A DNA stretch of 64,000 bases from Bacillus sp. SD088 (GCF_017355205.1 NZ_JADIJK010000001.1:393626-457625), one strand, 5' to 3'. Numbered from the stretch's first letter, positions 8,790 through 17,586 are shown. The notes: generated by a model not told the origin, from the sequence alone. Numbers and translations: made by a program.

Positions 8790-9674
8790 TTAGCCCTTAA
8801 GCGAACCAATCATAACCCCTTTAACGAAGTACTTTTGAACAAATGGATACATAATCAAGACGGGAATATTAGCTACGACAACAAGTGCATATTTCATTCC
8901 CTCTACAGACATCGCTTGTTGAACTACCGACTCTACCATTGTGGCATCCATATCTGCTACATCCTCTTGAATCAAAATTTCCCGTAAAATTAGTTGCAAG
9001 GGGAATTTGCTGCGATCTGTTAAGTAGATCAAACCATCAAAGAATGAATTCCAATGAGTAACTGCATAAAACAACGTCATAACGGCGATAATCGGGGTCG
9101 AAAGTGGCAAGACAATTCTAAACAGCGTCTGTAGATTCGAACACCCATCAATATGAGCGGCTTCTTCAATTTCATTGGGAATGCTTGTCTGAAAAAAGGT
9201 TCTCATAATAATCAAGTTATATACTGAGATAGCACCAGGAATGACCATAGCCCAAATTGTATTTAACATATGAAGATCTTTTATGACTAAATAAGTAGGG
9301 ATCATCCCACCGCTGAAAAACATCGTGAAGATCAGCAAGGCTGTTATCACATTCCGTCCAAATAAGTTTTTCCTTGACAGAGCATATGCTCCGGCGGTTG
9401 TCATCATCAAATTGATAACCGTCCCTACCCCTGTATAAATAAACGTATTTAAGTATCCACGCATTACATCATTGTTTTTGAACACTTTGGCATAACCGTC
9501 AAAAGTAATTTCCTTAGGTAATAAGCGAATCTCCCCTTTAAGCAATAATTCTGGGTTACTAATGGAGGCGCTAAGGACAAAAATTAACGGATAAATGACA
9601 ATTACTAAGATAAGACAAAGTAATAAAAAATTCACAATCCCAAAGGTGCGGTCTCCAATTGATTGTTTTTCCAT
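8790..9674 (-). CDS. Carbohydrate ABC importer permease, LplC/YtcP type
   Basis: A 294-residue inner-membrane protein with six hydrophobic segments. The EAA loop reads EEAAHIDGCSNLQTLFRIVLPLSTP, in which the EAA(x)xDG signature that contacts the ATPase is intact, and the C-terminus ends with the FVKGVMIGSLKG motif that is nearly invariant in the LplC/YtcP/YteP-partner class. It follows the second permease by 15 bases and is translationally close to the binding protein gene. No ATPase gene lies in this locus; members of this class in Bacillus typically share the MsmX ATPase encoded elsewhere. Confidence 0.93.
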   Translation of the reverse strand: MEKQSIGDRTFGIVNFLLLCLILVIVIYPLIFVLSASISNPELLLKGEIRLLPKEITFDGYAKVFKNNDVMRGYLNTFIYTGVGTVINLMMTTAGAYALSRKNLFGRNVITALLIFTMFFSGGMIPTYLVIKDLHMLNTIWAMVIPGAISVYNLIIMRTFFQTSIPNEIEEAAHIDGCSNLQTLFRIVLPLSTPIIAVMTLFYAVTHWNSFFDGLIYLTDRSKFPLQLILREILIQEDVADMDATMVESVVQQAMSVEGMKYALVVVANIPVLIMYPFVQKYFVKGVMIGSLKG

Positions 9675-9689
9675 TCTCTCATTCCCCCC

Positions 9690-10649
9690 TTACCACAGAC
9701 TTGTTTCGCTGACTTTACGCGATATTTGATTTACAACAACAAGTAAAATAAAACTAATGATTGAATTAAACAAGCCAACCGCAGTCGAATAACTATACTG
9801 CGCACCCATAATCCCCGTTTTATAAACATGTGTAGCAATAACATCGGAAGCCTCTACATTTAATGCGTTTTGCATGAGGAACACCTTCTCAAACCCTACG
9901 CTAATAATATTTCCGACATTTAGGATAAGAAGTATGATAATGACTGGAACAATGGCCGGAATATTAACATGTCTAATTCGCTGAAGCCGACTGGCTCCAT
10001 CCATTCTTGCTGCTTCATGTAATTCTGGAGGTACACCCGCCAATGCTGCTAAATAAATGATTGAACTCCATCCCATTTGCTGCCACACATGGGAAAGAAC
10101 ATACACAGTCTTAAACCAAGCAGGCTCTGTCATAAATGAGATTGGTTTTAGACCAATAGCAGATAATAAGTTATTGACCATTCCATATTGCGGGTTTAGA
10201 AATAAAAACAACATACCCACAATCACAACGGTTGATAAAAAGTGAGGAGCGTAGGTCACATTTTGCACGAGCTTTTTAAATCGATTCAGACGCACCTCAT
10301 TAATCATCAAGGCAAGAATAATCGGAATTGGAAAGGCAACCGCTAATTCATATAACCCAATGCCCAATGTATTTTTGATTAACCGCCAGAAATAATAACT
10401 ATCAAAGAAACGTGTAAAATGTTTCATGCCAACCCATTCACTGCCAGTAATACCTTTTGTCGCAATAAAATCCTTAAATCCGATTTGAACACCGTACATA
10501 GGGATATATTTAAAAATAATAAAATAGGCTAAGACTGGCACAAGGAGTAGATAGATATCCCAATTATTGAAAATTCTCCTCCGTATGTTAAATTTCTTTT
10601 TTATTTTCACATCTGTATTTTGTTGTTTATCAATGTAAGTACTCTTCAT
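9690..10649 (-). CDS. Carbohydrate ABC importer permease, LplB/YteP type
   Basis: A 319-residue permease with a charged cytoplasmic N-terminus, then six membrane segments. Class features are the YIPMYGVQIGFKDF block after the first segment, the EAA loop HEAARMDGASRLQRIRHVNIPA and the C-terminal ISRKVSETSLW tail. It pairs with the downstream LplC-type permease to form the membrane channel. I prefer ATG 10649 to ATG 10655 because AAGGGG lies nine bases before it. The gene follows the leaderless phosphodiester glycosidase by about 110 bases, so it may have its own promoter or continue a longer transcript. Confidence 0.92.
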   Translation of the reverse strand: MKSTYIDKQQNTDVKIKKKFNIRRRIFNNWDIYLLLVPVLAYFIIFKYIPMYGVQIGFKDFIATKGITGSEWVGMKHFTRFFDSYYFWRLIKNTLGIGLYELAVAFPIPIILALMINEVRLNRFKKLVQNVTYAPHFLSTVVIVGMLFLFLNPQYGMVNNLLSAIGLKPISFMTEPAWFKTVYVLSHVWQQMGWSSIIYLAALAGVPPELHEAARMDGASRLQRIRHVNIPAIVPVIIILLILNVGNIISVGFEKVFLMQNALNVEASDVIATHVYKTGIMGAQYSYSTAVGLFNSIISFILLVVVNQISRKVSETSLW

Positions 10650-10761
10650 TGTCATTCACCCCTTATTCCAGTTTGGAATTATACCTAAGCGCTTTGCCTT
10701 ATGTGCCCCCTTACAGAACTCAATGTGAACTCATTATAATAAATCAATTTGATTTTTTAAT

Positions 10762-13350
10762 TCAGCTTTCGTTAAGATTTTGTAAAGGTGTACTCACAAA
10801 TTCCCAACTAGCCTTTGGTACCATTGGATTCCCACACATATCCGCGGCCTCAATGACCACTTGATGGACAATCCTATTTTTGCTAGGAGAAAGCTGGACA
10901 GATACTTGCCCTGTTGCAGGATTAAATGTATGATCGACCAGTTGTTCATTAATCCATACTTGAATCGAAGAAGGATCCACCCCACTTTCTTCATCCTTAA
11001 GGATGAGACTAACTAGTGGATGATCGTCTTTTACTGTTTGATTTGGAGCAGGTGTAGGATGACTATACACAGGTCCTTCCAAATCTTCTTCAACCTTGAC
11101 ATACTCAGCTCTTAGATGATCAAAATAGAGCACGCCAGCATTTTTATTGGCGTCATTCGTTTCCGTAATAAATACATAGCGAACTGTAATAGGAAAAGCC
11201 GTATTTTCTCCGATATCAGCATAAACATATTTCCATCCTGTCCAATCCAAACCACCTGGCTCTGTTAAACTTAAAGACCGGCTCTCCCCATTTGCATCGG
11301 CAATACCTAGGCGTAGCCAATGACAATTAGAATCGCCATATACCCATAATCCAACTCGATAAGGTTCTCCTTCAATTTCTAATCCCTTTTTTCCACCATC
11401 ATCTAGAAATTGGATTACTGCTTTCGAAGCACCCGATATATCTGTAAAGTCATAGGTTAATTTCCCTGAAAAAGTTCCAAAACGAACTGGTTCTGGTCTA
11501 GGTGCTAACGTCAATGTAACGGAATCGTCCACTGCCTTCTCCCCGTATACAGTGAGTCCTTGCAATGAATCAAATTTGGCTAAAGTGACTGGTGGCTTTC
11601 CTACACTGACTTGAATGCTTACTTCTAAATTTTTATATTTTGCAATGATTTTCCCTTGGTTGATTTCTTGGCTAGCTTGTAAAACACCCGTTTCCGAGAC
11701 AGTACCAATTCCTCCTTGCATTAACCATTCTATTTGATCATGAGAAACCCAAACCTTGTTGCCTTCTTCGTCAAAGCCGCAAACATCTATTTCGACTTCA
11801 CCACTAGGTTCTACAACAATTGTAGTTGGATTTACTTCTAATCGAGTAATTTCTTCCACTACTTGAATCGAACTTTGGTGGGAAACCGCTCCTGAGCGAA
11901 TGTTAAGCTCGCCAATCCCCTCCGTTGTATATGCTCTAAACGTCTCCTTTCCCTCCATATATCCAATATCACCATCCACTGACCAAGTGAGTGTGGATGG
12001 GCGAACCGTAACGGCGTTGCAAAAACGATCTTGTCCTTTTACATCCATTTGGACTTTACTCCCTGACAACACTCGGATTGGAGACTTCGGTTTAACAACT
12101 AAAGTATTTAACGGAGATACAGGTGCGATTGTTTCGAAAAACAAGCCATTACCTACGGCTCTTTCAAATCCATCAGAAGGGCGATTGATCACTGTTGGTT
12201 GCGCATCTCCTGGTTGTCTGATATAACAGGTCGTCGAGCCACCTCCATCAATATTAATGGCTGCTTCCATTCCAATACTTTGCAAATACTCGGCTCCTTC
12301 CGCCAATGTGATACCTCTCGAATGGCCTGGTTGTCGACCATCTACAACAACGATATATAAACTACCCTGTTTCATTGCGAGCATGGTACGCGGATGTCGG
12401 TCACGATTAAGTGGAATCTCTGGATCAAGTATTTCTTGAGATATTTCCTTATTCTTTAAAAGTACAAAGCCCAAAGTGGAGTTACCTGAAATGATATGAC
12501 GTGCTTCATTTAGACCTTGATTCAATGAAACATCAATCGCAACTTTATCACCGATCTTCACCTGCTTTTCGATCCAGTCTGCTCCAGATCCACTCACGGA
12601 TAGTACAAGTTTTCCCTTTTCTATCGAAGTATTAGCAGATTGATGAATGGATTCCACTACTCCTATCATTTGTTTATTAGAAAAGACACGTTCATCTGGC
12701 ACTTGAATAACAAGTTCCATTACACCTTCGGGAGTGCGGGTTGAAGAACCGAACCGATGATTATAGAGAAAAGCATGATTTGTATGCTTCAAGTACCTTG
12801 CACGATTAATGGATTCTATCTCCTGTTTGTAACCGCATTCAAACTCGAAATATGCATTCATCCTTACTTGGTCCTTTAATAAAACTTGCCCATTTGTCAT
12901 AATTGCTAATAAAACTTTGATCATGGAGGGTGAGGTAAATATCTCACCATTGCACATTTGTAATCCCGTTGGCACTCCTATCCAACTAAAGAAGTCACCA
13001 TTTACCCCTGCCACGACATTTTTTCCCTTTTCAATAAGCTCCTGCTGCATATTCCCAACTGTTTCTAAAAATTCAACTTTTCCTTTAGATGAAAATACAA
13101 TTGGATTAATATACTGATTGTGTGGATCCACTTGAAGAACATGGATAGATTGCTGGTACTTCTTGTTTTGTAAAATTTTATGAGAATGAGTCATACCTGG
13201 TGCTACCTGAAAAGTCTCTTCCTTCTGTATACACCAGGGTGACTCATTCAGAACTTCTCTTTGACTAGTACCATTTTCACTTTCAGATCTTGAACTTTCA
13301 AATACACTAATCTGCTCTGGTGTATTATTTGTTTTGTTTGACTTGAGCAA
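10762..13350 (-). CDS. Leaderless phosphodiester glycosidase (NAGPA domain) with Ig-like domains
   Basis: An 862-residue paralogue of the secreted enzyme at 942-3437. The NAGPA blocks are conserved: VAGVNGDFF, PRTMLAM, VVDGRQ and INIDGGGSTT. Two Ig-like repeats and the jelly-roll (VGLWVYGD, WTGWKY) follow, but the C-terminus carries a further Ig-like fold (SGVDPSSIQVWINEQ) in place of the FIMAH module. The N-terminus is polar (MLKSNKTNNTPEQ) with no signal peptide or membrane segment, and only 37 bases separate the start from the upstream HAD gene, so a lost signal peptide cannot be hidden upstream. The TTG start has GGGG eight bases before it. Either it is intracellular, acting on imported phosphodiester sugars, or it leaves by a non-classical route; the Ig-like domains are odd for a cytoplasmic enzyme. 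Confidence 0.85.
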   Translation of the reverse strand: MLKSNKTNNTPEQISVFESSRSESENGTSQREVLNESPWCIQKEETFQVAPGMTHSHKILQNKKYQQSIHVLQVDPHNQYINPIVFSSKGKVEFLETVGNMQQELIEKGKNVVAGVNGDFFSWIGVPTGLQMCNGEIFTSPSMIKVLLAIMTNGQVLLKDQVRMNAYFEFECGYKQEIESINRARYLKHTNHAFLYNHRFGSSTRTPEGVMELVIQVPDERVFSNKQMIGVVESIHQSANTSIEKGKLVLSVSGSGADWIEKQVKIGDKVAIDVSLNQGLNEARHIISGNSTLGFVLLKNKEISQEILDPEIPLNRDRHPRTMLAMKQGSLYIVVVDGRQPGHSRGITLAEGAEYLQSIGMEAAINIDGGGSTTCYIRQPGDAQPTVINRPSDGFERAVGNGLFFETIAPVSPLNTLVVKPKSPIRVLSGSKVQMDVKGQDRFCNAVTVRPSTLTWSVDGDIGYMEGKETFRAYTTEGIGELNIRSGAVSHQSSIQVVEEITRLEVNPTTIVVEPSGEVEIDVCGFDEEGNKVWVSHDQIEWLMQGGIGTVSETGVLQASQEINQGKIIAKYKNLEVSIQVSVGKPPVTLAKFDSLQGLTVYGEKAVDDSVTLTLAPRPEPVRFGTFSGKLTYDFTDISGASKAVIQFLDDGGKKGLEIEGEPYRVGLWVYGDSNCHWLRLGIADANGESRSLSLTEPGGLDWTGWKYVYADIGENTAFPITVRYVFITETNDANKNAGVLYFDHLRAEYVKVEEDLEGPVYSHPTPAPNQTVKDDHPLVSLILKDEESGVDPSSIQVWINEQLVDHTFNPATGQVSVQLSPSKNRIVHQVVIEAADMCGNPMVPKASWEFVSTPLQNLNES

Positions 13351-13387
13351 TTTCTCATCCCCACTTCGTACTAAATTATCTAAAATG

Positions 13388-14146
13388 TTATGCCTTTACC
13401 GGAGAGTATGATCCCAATAAATAACGCTCAATGGCTTTGGCTACACCATCCTCTTCATTCGACTCCGTCACCACATCTGCAATTTGCTTTAGCTCTTCAT
13501 CCCCATTTTCCATGGCAACCCCCAGGCCTGCTGCACGAATCAAACGCTGATCATTCAGATTATCTCCAACAGCCATCACTTGATCCATCGTGATACCTAG
13601 AAGTTCGCAAACTCTTCGTACTCCCGTTTCTTTGGAAATTCCCTTTAACGATATTTCTATATTAATAGGAGCGGAGCGTGTTATTTCTATGCTCTCCCTA
13701 TTTTGTAATAATTCTCTTAATTTCTGAATCTCATCATGATCGGCATGATGCATACCAAACTTTAACCAATCTCTCTCAAACATTTCATCCGTCCAATCTT
13801 TTTTATGTGTAAGGCTTTCTACACTATACCCCCAGAACTTTGCTCCTGCCCCCATCGCTTGTTCATGGAGCCAACGAATATCATCCCTACTGATAAAATG
13901 ACGTTCCCATAATTGACCAGGACCTTTCCATATTTCCGCACCATTCACCATAACCATCGGTGCATCAAGGGCTAAATCGTCCCAAATGGCTCCAGCAGTT
14001 TGAATTCCCCGGCCTGTTGAAAAGATAACCGTTACACCTTCATCTACTGCTTTTCGAATCCATTTTCTTGTTGCTTCTGTTATTTTCTTATCATCTGTTA
14101 AAACGGTTCCATCTAAATCAAGCGCTAACAATTTATAATTAGCCAT
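13388..14146 (-). CDS. Cof-type HAD-IIB sugar phosphatase
   Basis: A 252-residue cytoplasmic hydrolase. Motif I is DLDGTVLTDDKK at the N-terminus, motif II STGRG, and motif IV VGDNLNDQRLIRAAG followed by GVAMENG; the C2 cap lies between motifs II and III. Cof/HAD-IIB enzymes dephosphorylate sugar phosphates and flavin precursors. The gene precedes the leaderless phosphodiester glycosidase by 37 bases on the same strand, so co-expression is likely, and its product could act on sugar phosphates released by that enzyme. AAGGAG lies 12 bases before the ATG, a somewhat long spacing. Confidence 0.87.
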   Translation of the reverse strand: MANYKLLALDLDGTVLTDDKKITEATRKWIRKAVDEGVTVIFSTGRGIQTAGAIWDDLALDAPMVMVNGAEIWKGPGQLWERHFISRDDIRWLHEQAMGAGAKFWGYSVESLTHKKDWTDEMFERDWLKFGMHHADHDEIQKLRELLQNRESIEITRSAPINIEISLKGISKETGVRRVCELLGITMDQVMAVGDNLNDQRLIRAAGLGVAMENGDEELKQIADVVTESNEEDGVAKAIERYLLGSYSPVKA

Positions 14147-14289
14147 TTAAAATTAACACTCCTTACATTTTCTCCAGACCGCTATCATTCACACTCTCTT
14201 GTAAATATCATAAATCAATTTGATTGATTAAATCATAAAGTAAAAATAAAACAATTTCAAGACCTCTTCTAAAATTTTATGAAATTTCT

Positions 14290-14323
14290 GCTTCCCATTT
14301 TATTTTAAAATAGAATGGGAAGC
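14290..14323 (-). terminator. Hairpin after the glycerophosphodiesterase gene
   Basis: GCTTCCCATT at 14290 pairs with AATGGGAAGC ending at 14323, with an A/T-rich centre. It lies about 30 bases past the stop codon of the minus-strand phosphodiesterase gene and before the HAD gene. The sequence after the stem on the minus strand is AGAAATTTC, which is only moderately T-rich, so termination may be partial. Confidence 0.5.
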
Positions 14324-14352
14324 TAAAATCCATCCTTACAATAGCCATAACG

Positions 14353-15102
14353 TTATAAGTATTTCCACTCTTTCTTCTCTACTTCTCTCAATATTTTTAT
14401 TGCCTTTTCAGGGTAATCAGTAAAAATAGCGGCCACTTTTGCTGTGAAGAAGTTTGTCATATCTTCTTCTTTGTTAATAGTAAATACCCTCACTGGGAAT
14501 CCCTTTTGTTGCGCCTCTGCAACCTGTTCACGCTCTGTCTCAGGACGATACGTGTGCAGGGCTTTTGCTCCAATTTCCGCTGCATACTCCCAAGGGTTTT
14601 CGAACTTTTTCATATATAAAATAGCACATTCAAGCTCATTGTTCATCGAGATAACCCTTTTTAGAGAATCATGATTAAAGGAGGAGACGATTGATCGATG
14701 AATAGACTGATATTCTTCGAGTTCTTGAATCATTTTTTTCTCGATCCCCGTATCTTCTTTAACAGGATTCTTAATTTCAATATTTAATTCTATATCAGTA
14801 TTTTGAAGTAACGCCAATACTTCTCGAAAGGTGGGGATGGTTTCACCTGTAAATTCAGATGAGAACTTTGAACCAGCATCAAATGCTTTCACTTCTTCGA
14901 CTGTATAATCTCTAACTTTTCCTGTTCCATTTGTAGTGCGGTCCAATGTATAGTCATGAATAACAACTAATTCATCATCCCTCGTGAGTTGAATATCCAA
15001 TTCAATTCCATCGACTCCAAGTCTAACTGCCTCTTTAAAAGCAGCGATCGTATTCTCAGGATGTGTTCCAGAACTACCACGGTGTGCAAATATTTTTGTC
15101 AT
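14353..15102 (-). CDS. Glycerophosphodiester phosphodiesterase
   Basis: A 249-residue cytoplasmic GDPD-family TIM barrel. The signature is complete: AHRGSSGTHPENT with the catalytic His, GIELDIQLTRDD with the metal ligands, VIHDYTLDRTTNG with the second catalytic His, then IEIKNP, and the barrel closes with VFTINKEEDM and FTDYPEKA. It hydrolyses glycerophosphodiesters to glycerol-3-phosphate and an alcohol. There is no signal peptide, so it acts on imported or internal diesters, unlike secreted GlpQ. ATG 15102 is used because AAAGGAG lies nine bases upstream, rather than TTG 15105. It heads the phosphodiester-processing locus. Confidence 0.9.
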   Translation of the reverse strand: MTKIFAHRGSSGTHPENTIAAFKEAVRLGVDGIELDIQLTRDDELVVIHDYTLDRTTNGTGKVRDYTVEEVKAFDAGSKFSSEFTGETIPTFREVLALLQNTDIELNIEIKNPVKEDTGIEKKMIQELEEYQSIHRSIVSSFNHDSLKRVISMNNELECAILYMKKFENPWEYAAEIGAKALHTYRPETEREQVAEAQQKGFPVRVFTINKEEDMTNFFTAKVAAIFTDYPEKAIKILREVEKKEWKYL

Positions 15103-15126
15103 CAATATAAACTCCTTTATTGAGGA

Positions 15127-15332
15127 TGTTCAAAAAGTCCGGTAAACATGACACTTCGAGTTTCTTCGTTGGCTCGCTTTTCCGCTCCTCATGTACCTAC
15201 TGTCGTACATTCCGGTGCTCAAAGCTTCGCCGCCTCGAACTTTCGACGTACAGGATGTACTAGTGTCGGTGTTGCTGACAGGACGTCAGCGTTTTTAACC
15301 AACTCGGTCCTTTTTATCCTCCTTTTTGAACA
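15127..15332. repeat. Dispersed repeat bounded by TGTTCAAAAAG inverted ends
   Basis: TGTTCAAAAAG at 15127-15137 is matched by its exact complement CTTTTTGAACA at 15322-15332, giving a unit of about 206 bases. The interior contains short palindromes, such as CTGAC-aggac-GTCAG, and is richer in G+C than its surroundings. An open frame across it looks like chance. A solo end TGTTCAAAAAGCCGG recurs at 63868-63882. This resembles the non-coding, MITE-like or bcr-like repeats common in Bacillus genomes; I cannot name the family. Confidence 0.65.
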
Positions 15333-15386
15333 CGTACTTATTTGGGAATATTCCATCTTTATCTTATATGACTTAACTCTCTTTGA

Positions 15387-15890
15387 CTATGATTCAATAT
15401 CAATTTCTCCTTCCTTATGACTTTCTAGTTTATTCTTTTCTAATAGAAGTCCAACATTTGTGATTAGAAAGGAAACGACAACAGCGCAAATGACAATTGC
15501 ATAAAAGCCGGCCCCTATTCCTATGCCAACACCTCCAGCAAATAAAATCATAGCCGCTGAGGTGAGTCCAATCACTTTAAGTCCATCCTTCAAGATCATT
15601 CCTGCGCCCAAAAACCCTAGGCCGGAAACAATTTGAGCGGCCAAACGCATCGGATCCATCATTTTCCCACTATTATGTTCACTTAGCATATCCGCACTTT
15701 GGATAGAAATAATCGTAATCAATGTGCAAGCTACACAGACATATGTATACGTTTTGATCCCAGCGGGTTTGCTTTTAAATGATCGATCTAAGCCAATTAA
15801 AAAGCCAAGAACAGCACTAATTACAACACGCACAAACATCTCTTGATGACCCTGAATGTATTCTTCAAATAAATAATGTAAAAATGACAT
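15387..15890 (-). CDS. MgtC/SapB family membrane protein
   Basis: A 167-residue membrane protein with four to five hydrophobic segments. Family hallmarks include GFLIGLDRSFKSKPAGIKTYTYVCVACTL near the N-terminus, with the conserved LDR and AG(I/L)(R/K)T, and VSGLGFLGAGMILKDG with the conserved GxGFLGAG. MgtC/SapB proteins are linked to magnesium homeostasis and, in some species, modulation of the F-type ATPase; the short form here lacks the long C-terminal domain of Salmonella MgtC. It is transcribed alone, with a repeat element downstream and a long empty gap upstream. Confidence 0.9.
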   Translation of the reverse strand: MSFLHYLFEEYIQGHQEMFVRVVISAVLGFLIGLDRSFKSKPAGIKTYTYVCVACTLITIISIQSADMLSEHNSGKMMDPMRLAAQIVSGLGFLGAGMILKDGLKVIGLTSAAMILFAGGVGIGIGAGFYAIVICAVVVSFLITNVGLLLEKNKLESHKEGEIDIES

Positions 15891-16136
15891 ACTATTCCTC
15901 CCATTGTCTAGTCAGTGTTCCTAATCAAATTAAAATACCTGCCATGCAAGAGGGAGAATGTACATTTAAAACCGACATGGTCCACTCGTTCATCATTGCG
16001 GTCTTAAAAAGGCTAATGTTGATTCCACTAGATAGAAAGCCCATGAAAAACAGGGCGTTCTAAATGGATTTTGCAGATGGGCTAACAATCAGTTTGTATG
16101 AAAAGAAGTGCATTAGGACGATTAAAGAAAAGAAAA

Positions 16137-16202
16137 AACCCTTAAAAAAACTTAATAGACTTTAATGCTGAAATGGAGTCCATTAAACTTTTTTAAGGGT
16201 TC
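16137..16202. repeat. Long imperfect hairpin around AACCCTTAAAAAA
   Basis: AACCCTTAAAAAA at 16137 is matched at the other end by TTTTTTAAGGGTT finishing at 16202. Inside, TTAATAGACT faces GAGTCCATTAA with a bulge, leaving a loop of about 14 bases. It could be a terminator of either strand or one end of a degraded mobile element; no gene ends beside it. Confidence 0.5.
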
Positions 16203-16435
16203 TCTTCTTCTCTACCCGAAATATTAACAAAAGATGATTTGCACACTCCACAACCTGGTTGCGCTTTCACTATATTATATAGATACATCCTTTCCCTGTC
16301 AATCATTTTTTTAATCTTTCAATGGAGTTACTTTCCACCAATCCATATAGACATCCGCCAATGTTTGCAGTAGAATGAAGGCGCATCCTAAGTTGTTTTT
16401 ATTCTGTTCCCAACATCGATACCTATTCCACGACT

Positions 16436-16600
16436 GGATAAAGTGAAACTTCAATCAGTGGGGGTTTTCCTTCATCCCCCCACTGATTGTTAGTTGAACC
16501 AATCGGGCTTTTACGGGCAGTGTATCCCCCACCTATGCTTCTCCGTATTTTCTAAAGCCCTGAGGTGGGGGTATTACTGCCCGTTAATGCGGGATAAAAA
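16436..16600 (+). repeat. Two-stem structured repeat, family R4, long form
   Basis: The element opens with GGATAAAGTGAAACTTC. Stem 1 is perfect: CAATCAGTGGGGG against CCCCCCACTGATTG (16452-16488). Stem 2 is long: ACGGGCAGT and CCCCCACCT pair with AGGTGGGGG and ACTGCCCGT (about 16512-16585). A small CCCG-loop-CGGG hairpin and an A-rich tail end it. A shortened copy, in which both large stems are deleted, lies at 47893-47946. Both copies precede a plus-strand gene. It could be a palindromic mobile element or a structured leader. Confidence 0.7.
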
Positions 16601-16675
16601 AGATTATAAGTAAATTTGCCGTTGGAAGAATCATGCGTAACACTATATTTACAATAAAGATAGGATGATAAATTT

Positions 16676-17563
16676 ATGAGATTATCAACAACGACCCATA
16701 TTTTTGGAACTAGACCTGATGGAAGTTACCCTTCTTATAAGGATTCAATTAAAAGATGTGTAGATATTGGTTTCAACGTGTTAGATATCCACTTTTGCCA
16801 AGCAATCAATGGGAGAACAGAATTAGTGAAGGAAAATTGGCAAGAGATCATCGAGGATGTACGAAATGAAGCTGATAAAATGGGCGTCGAATTTACTCAG
16901 TCGCATCCTGTGTTTATCAAAGGCCATATTAAAAATTATAAAGAGGATTTCCAAGCACATTACCAGGAAATGATGAGACGTTCGATTATAGCCAGTTCGA
17001 TTCTTGGTGTTAAATGGGCAGTATTGCATCCTTTAGAGGATCGAGAAAAATCTCCATTTGATGTGGAAGCCAACATTCAGGCAAATATGGAGATGCATGA
17101 TTTTGTTATAGAACTTGCAATGAGGCACAATGTCGGGATTGCCTATGAAAATATGATTGAAGGACCAAAAACAAAACGTCGCTTTTGCAGCGAAGCAGGG
17201 GAATTAGCCACTTTAGTTGACGCCTATCAGGATTCTCACATTGGAGCTTGCTGGGATTTTGGGCATGCTAATTTTCTTTATCAGGATCAAAGCCAGGCCC
17301 TTCGAACTCTTGGTAAACGTTTAAAAGCCATCCATGTCAATGATAATGATGGAGCAGGTGATGATCATCTGTTTCCCTTTCATGGAACAGTCGATTGGCA
17401 TCAGCTCTTACCTGTCTTAAGAGAAATTGGTTATGAAGGGGATTTCACCTATGAAACACATAAAGAAACCATTCGACTACCAGACCATCTACGAGATCAA
17501 ATCGCTAAAACGGGCTATGATATTGGACAGTATTGTCTTTCTCTTATTGATGGCGAGAACTAA
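16676..17563 (+). CDS. Sugar phosphate isomerase/epimerase-like TIM barrel
   Basis: A 295-residue soluble protein of the xylose isomerase-like TIM barrel family (AP endonuclease 2 fold). Conserved blocks are WAVLHPLED with a His, GIAYENMIEG with a metal-ligand Glu, HIGACWDFGHANF with Asp and His, AIHVNDNDGAGDDHLFPFHGTVDW with the His-Asp ligands, and FTYETHKE with the last Glu. These supply a divalent metal site. Members isomerise or epimerise ketoses or act as dehydratases on inositol derivatives. No operon partner exists: a structured repeat lies upstream and a terminator follows. It differs clearly from the second TIM barrel at 37699-38478. Confidence 0.85.
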   Translation: MRLSTTTHIFGTRPDGSYPSYKDSIKRCVDIGFNVLDIHFCQAINGRTELVKENWQEIIEDVRNEADKMGVEFTQSHPVFIKGHIKNYKEDFQAHYQEMMRRSIIASSILGVKWAVLHPLEDREKSPFDVEANIQANMEMHDFVIELAMRHNVGIAYENMIEGPKTKRRFCSEAGELATLVDAYQDSHIGACWDFGHANFLYQDQSQALRTLGKRLKAIHVNDNDGAGDDHLFPFHGTVDWHQLLPVLREIGYEGDFTYETHKETIRLPDHLRDQIAKTGYDIGQYCLSLIDGEN

Positions 17564-17586
17564 GAGAGTTACCATATTACAGCCGG

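Larger units (their letters stand above)
15891..16675. other. 785-base gap holding two structured elements
   Basis: No convincing gene is present. The first 230 bases hold short broken frames on the plus strand that I do not recognise and that may be remains of a lost gene. A long hairpin follows at 16137-16202 and a multi-stem repeat element at 16436-16600. The rest shows nothing I can assign. Confidence 0.5.

Noticed and set aside
10762..13387. Frameshift hiding a signal peptide for the 862-residue glycosidase
   Set aside because: The upstream HAD gene ends 37 bases before its start and no hydrophobic segment is encoded in any frame there.
15148..15420. 90-codon plus-strand frame near the MgtC gene
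   Set aside because: It lies almost wholly in the TGTTCAAAAAG-bounded repeat and runs into the MgtC gene antisense.
15960..16135. Possible transposase remnant
   Set aside because: Short broken frames without any motif of a transposase family that I could identify.
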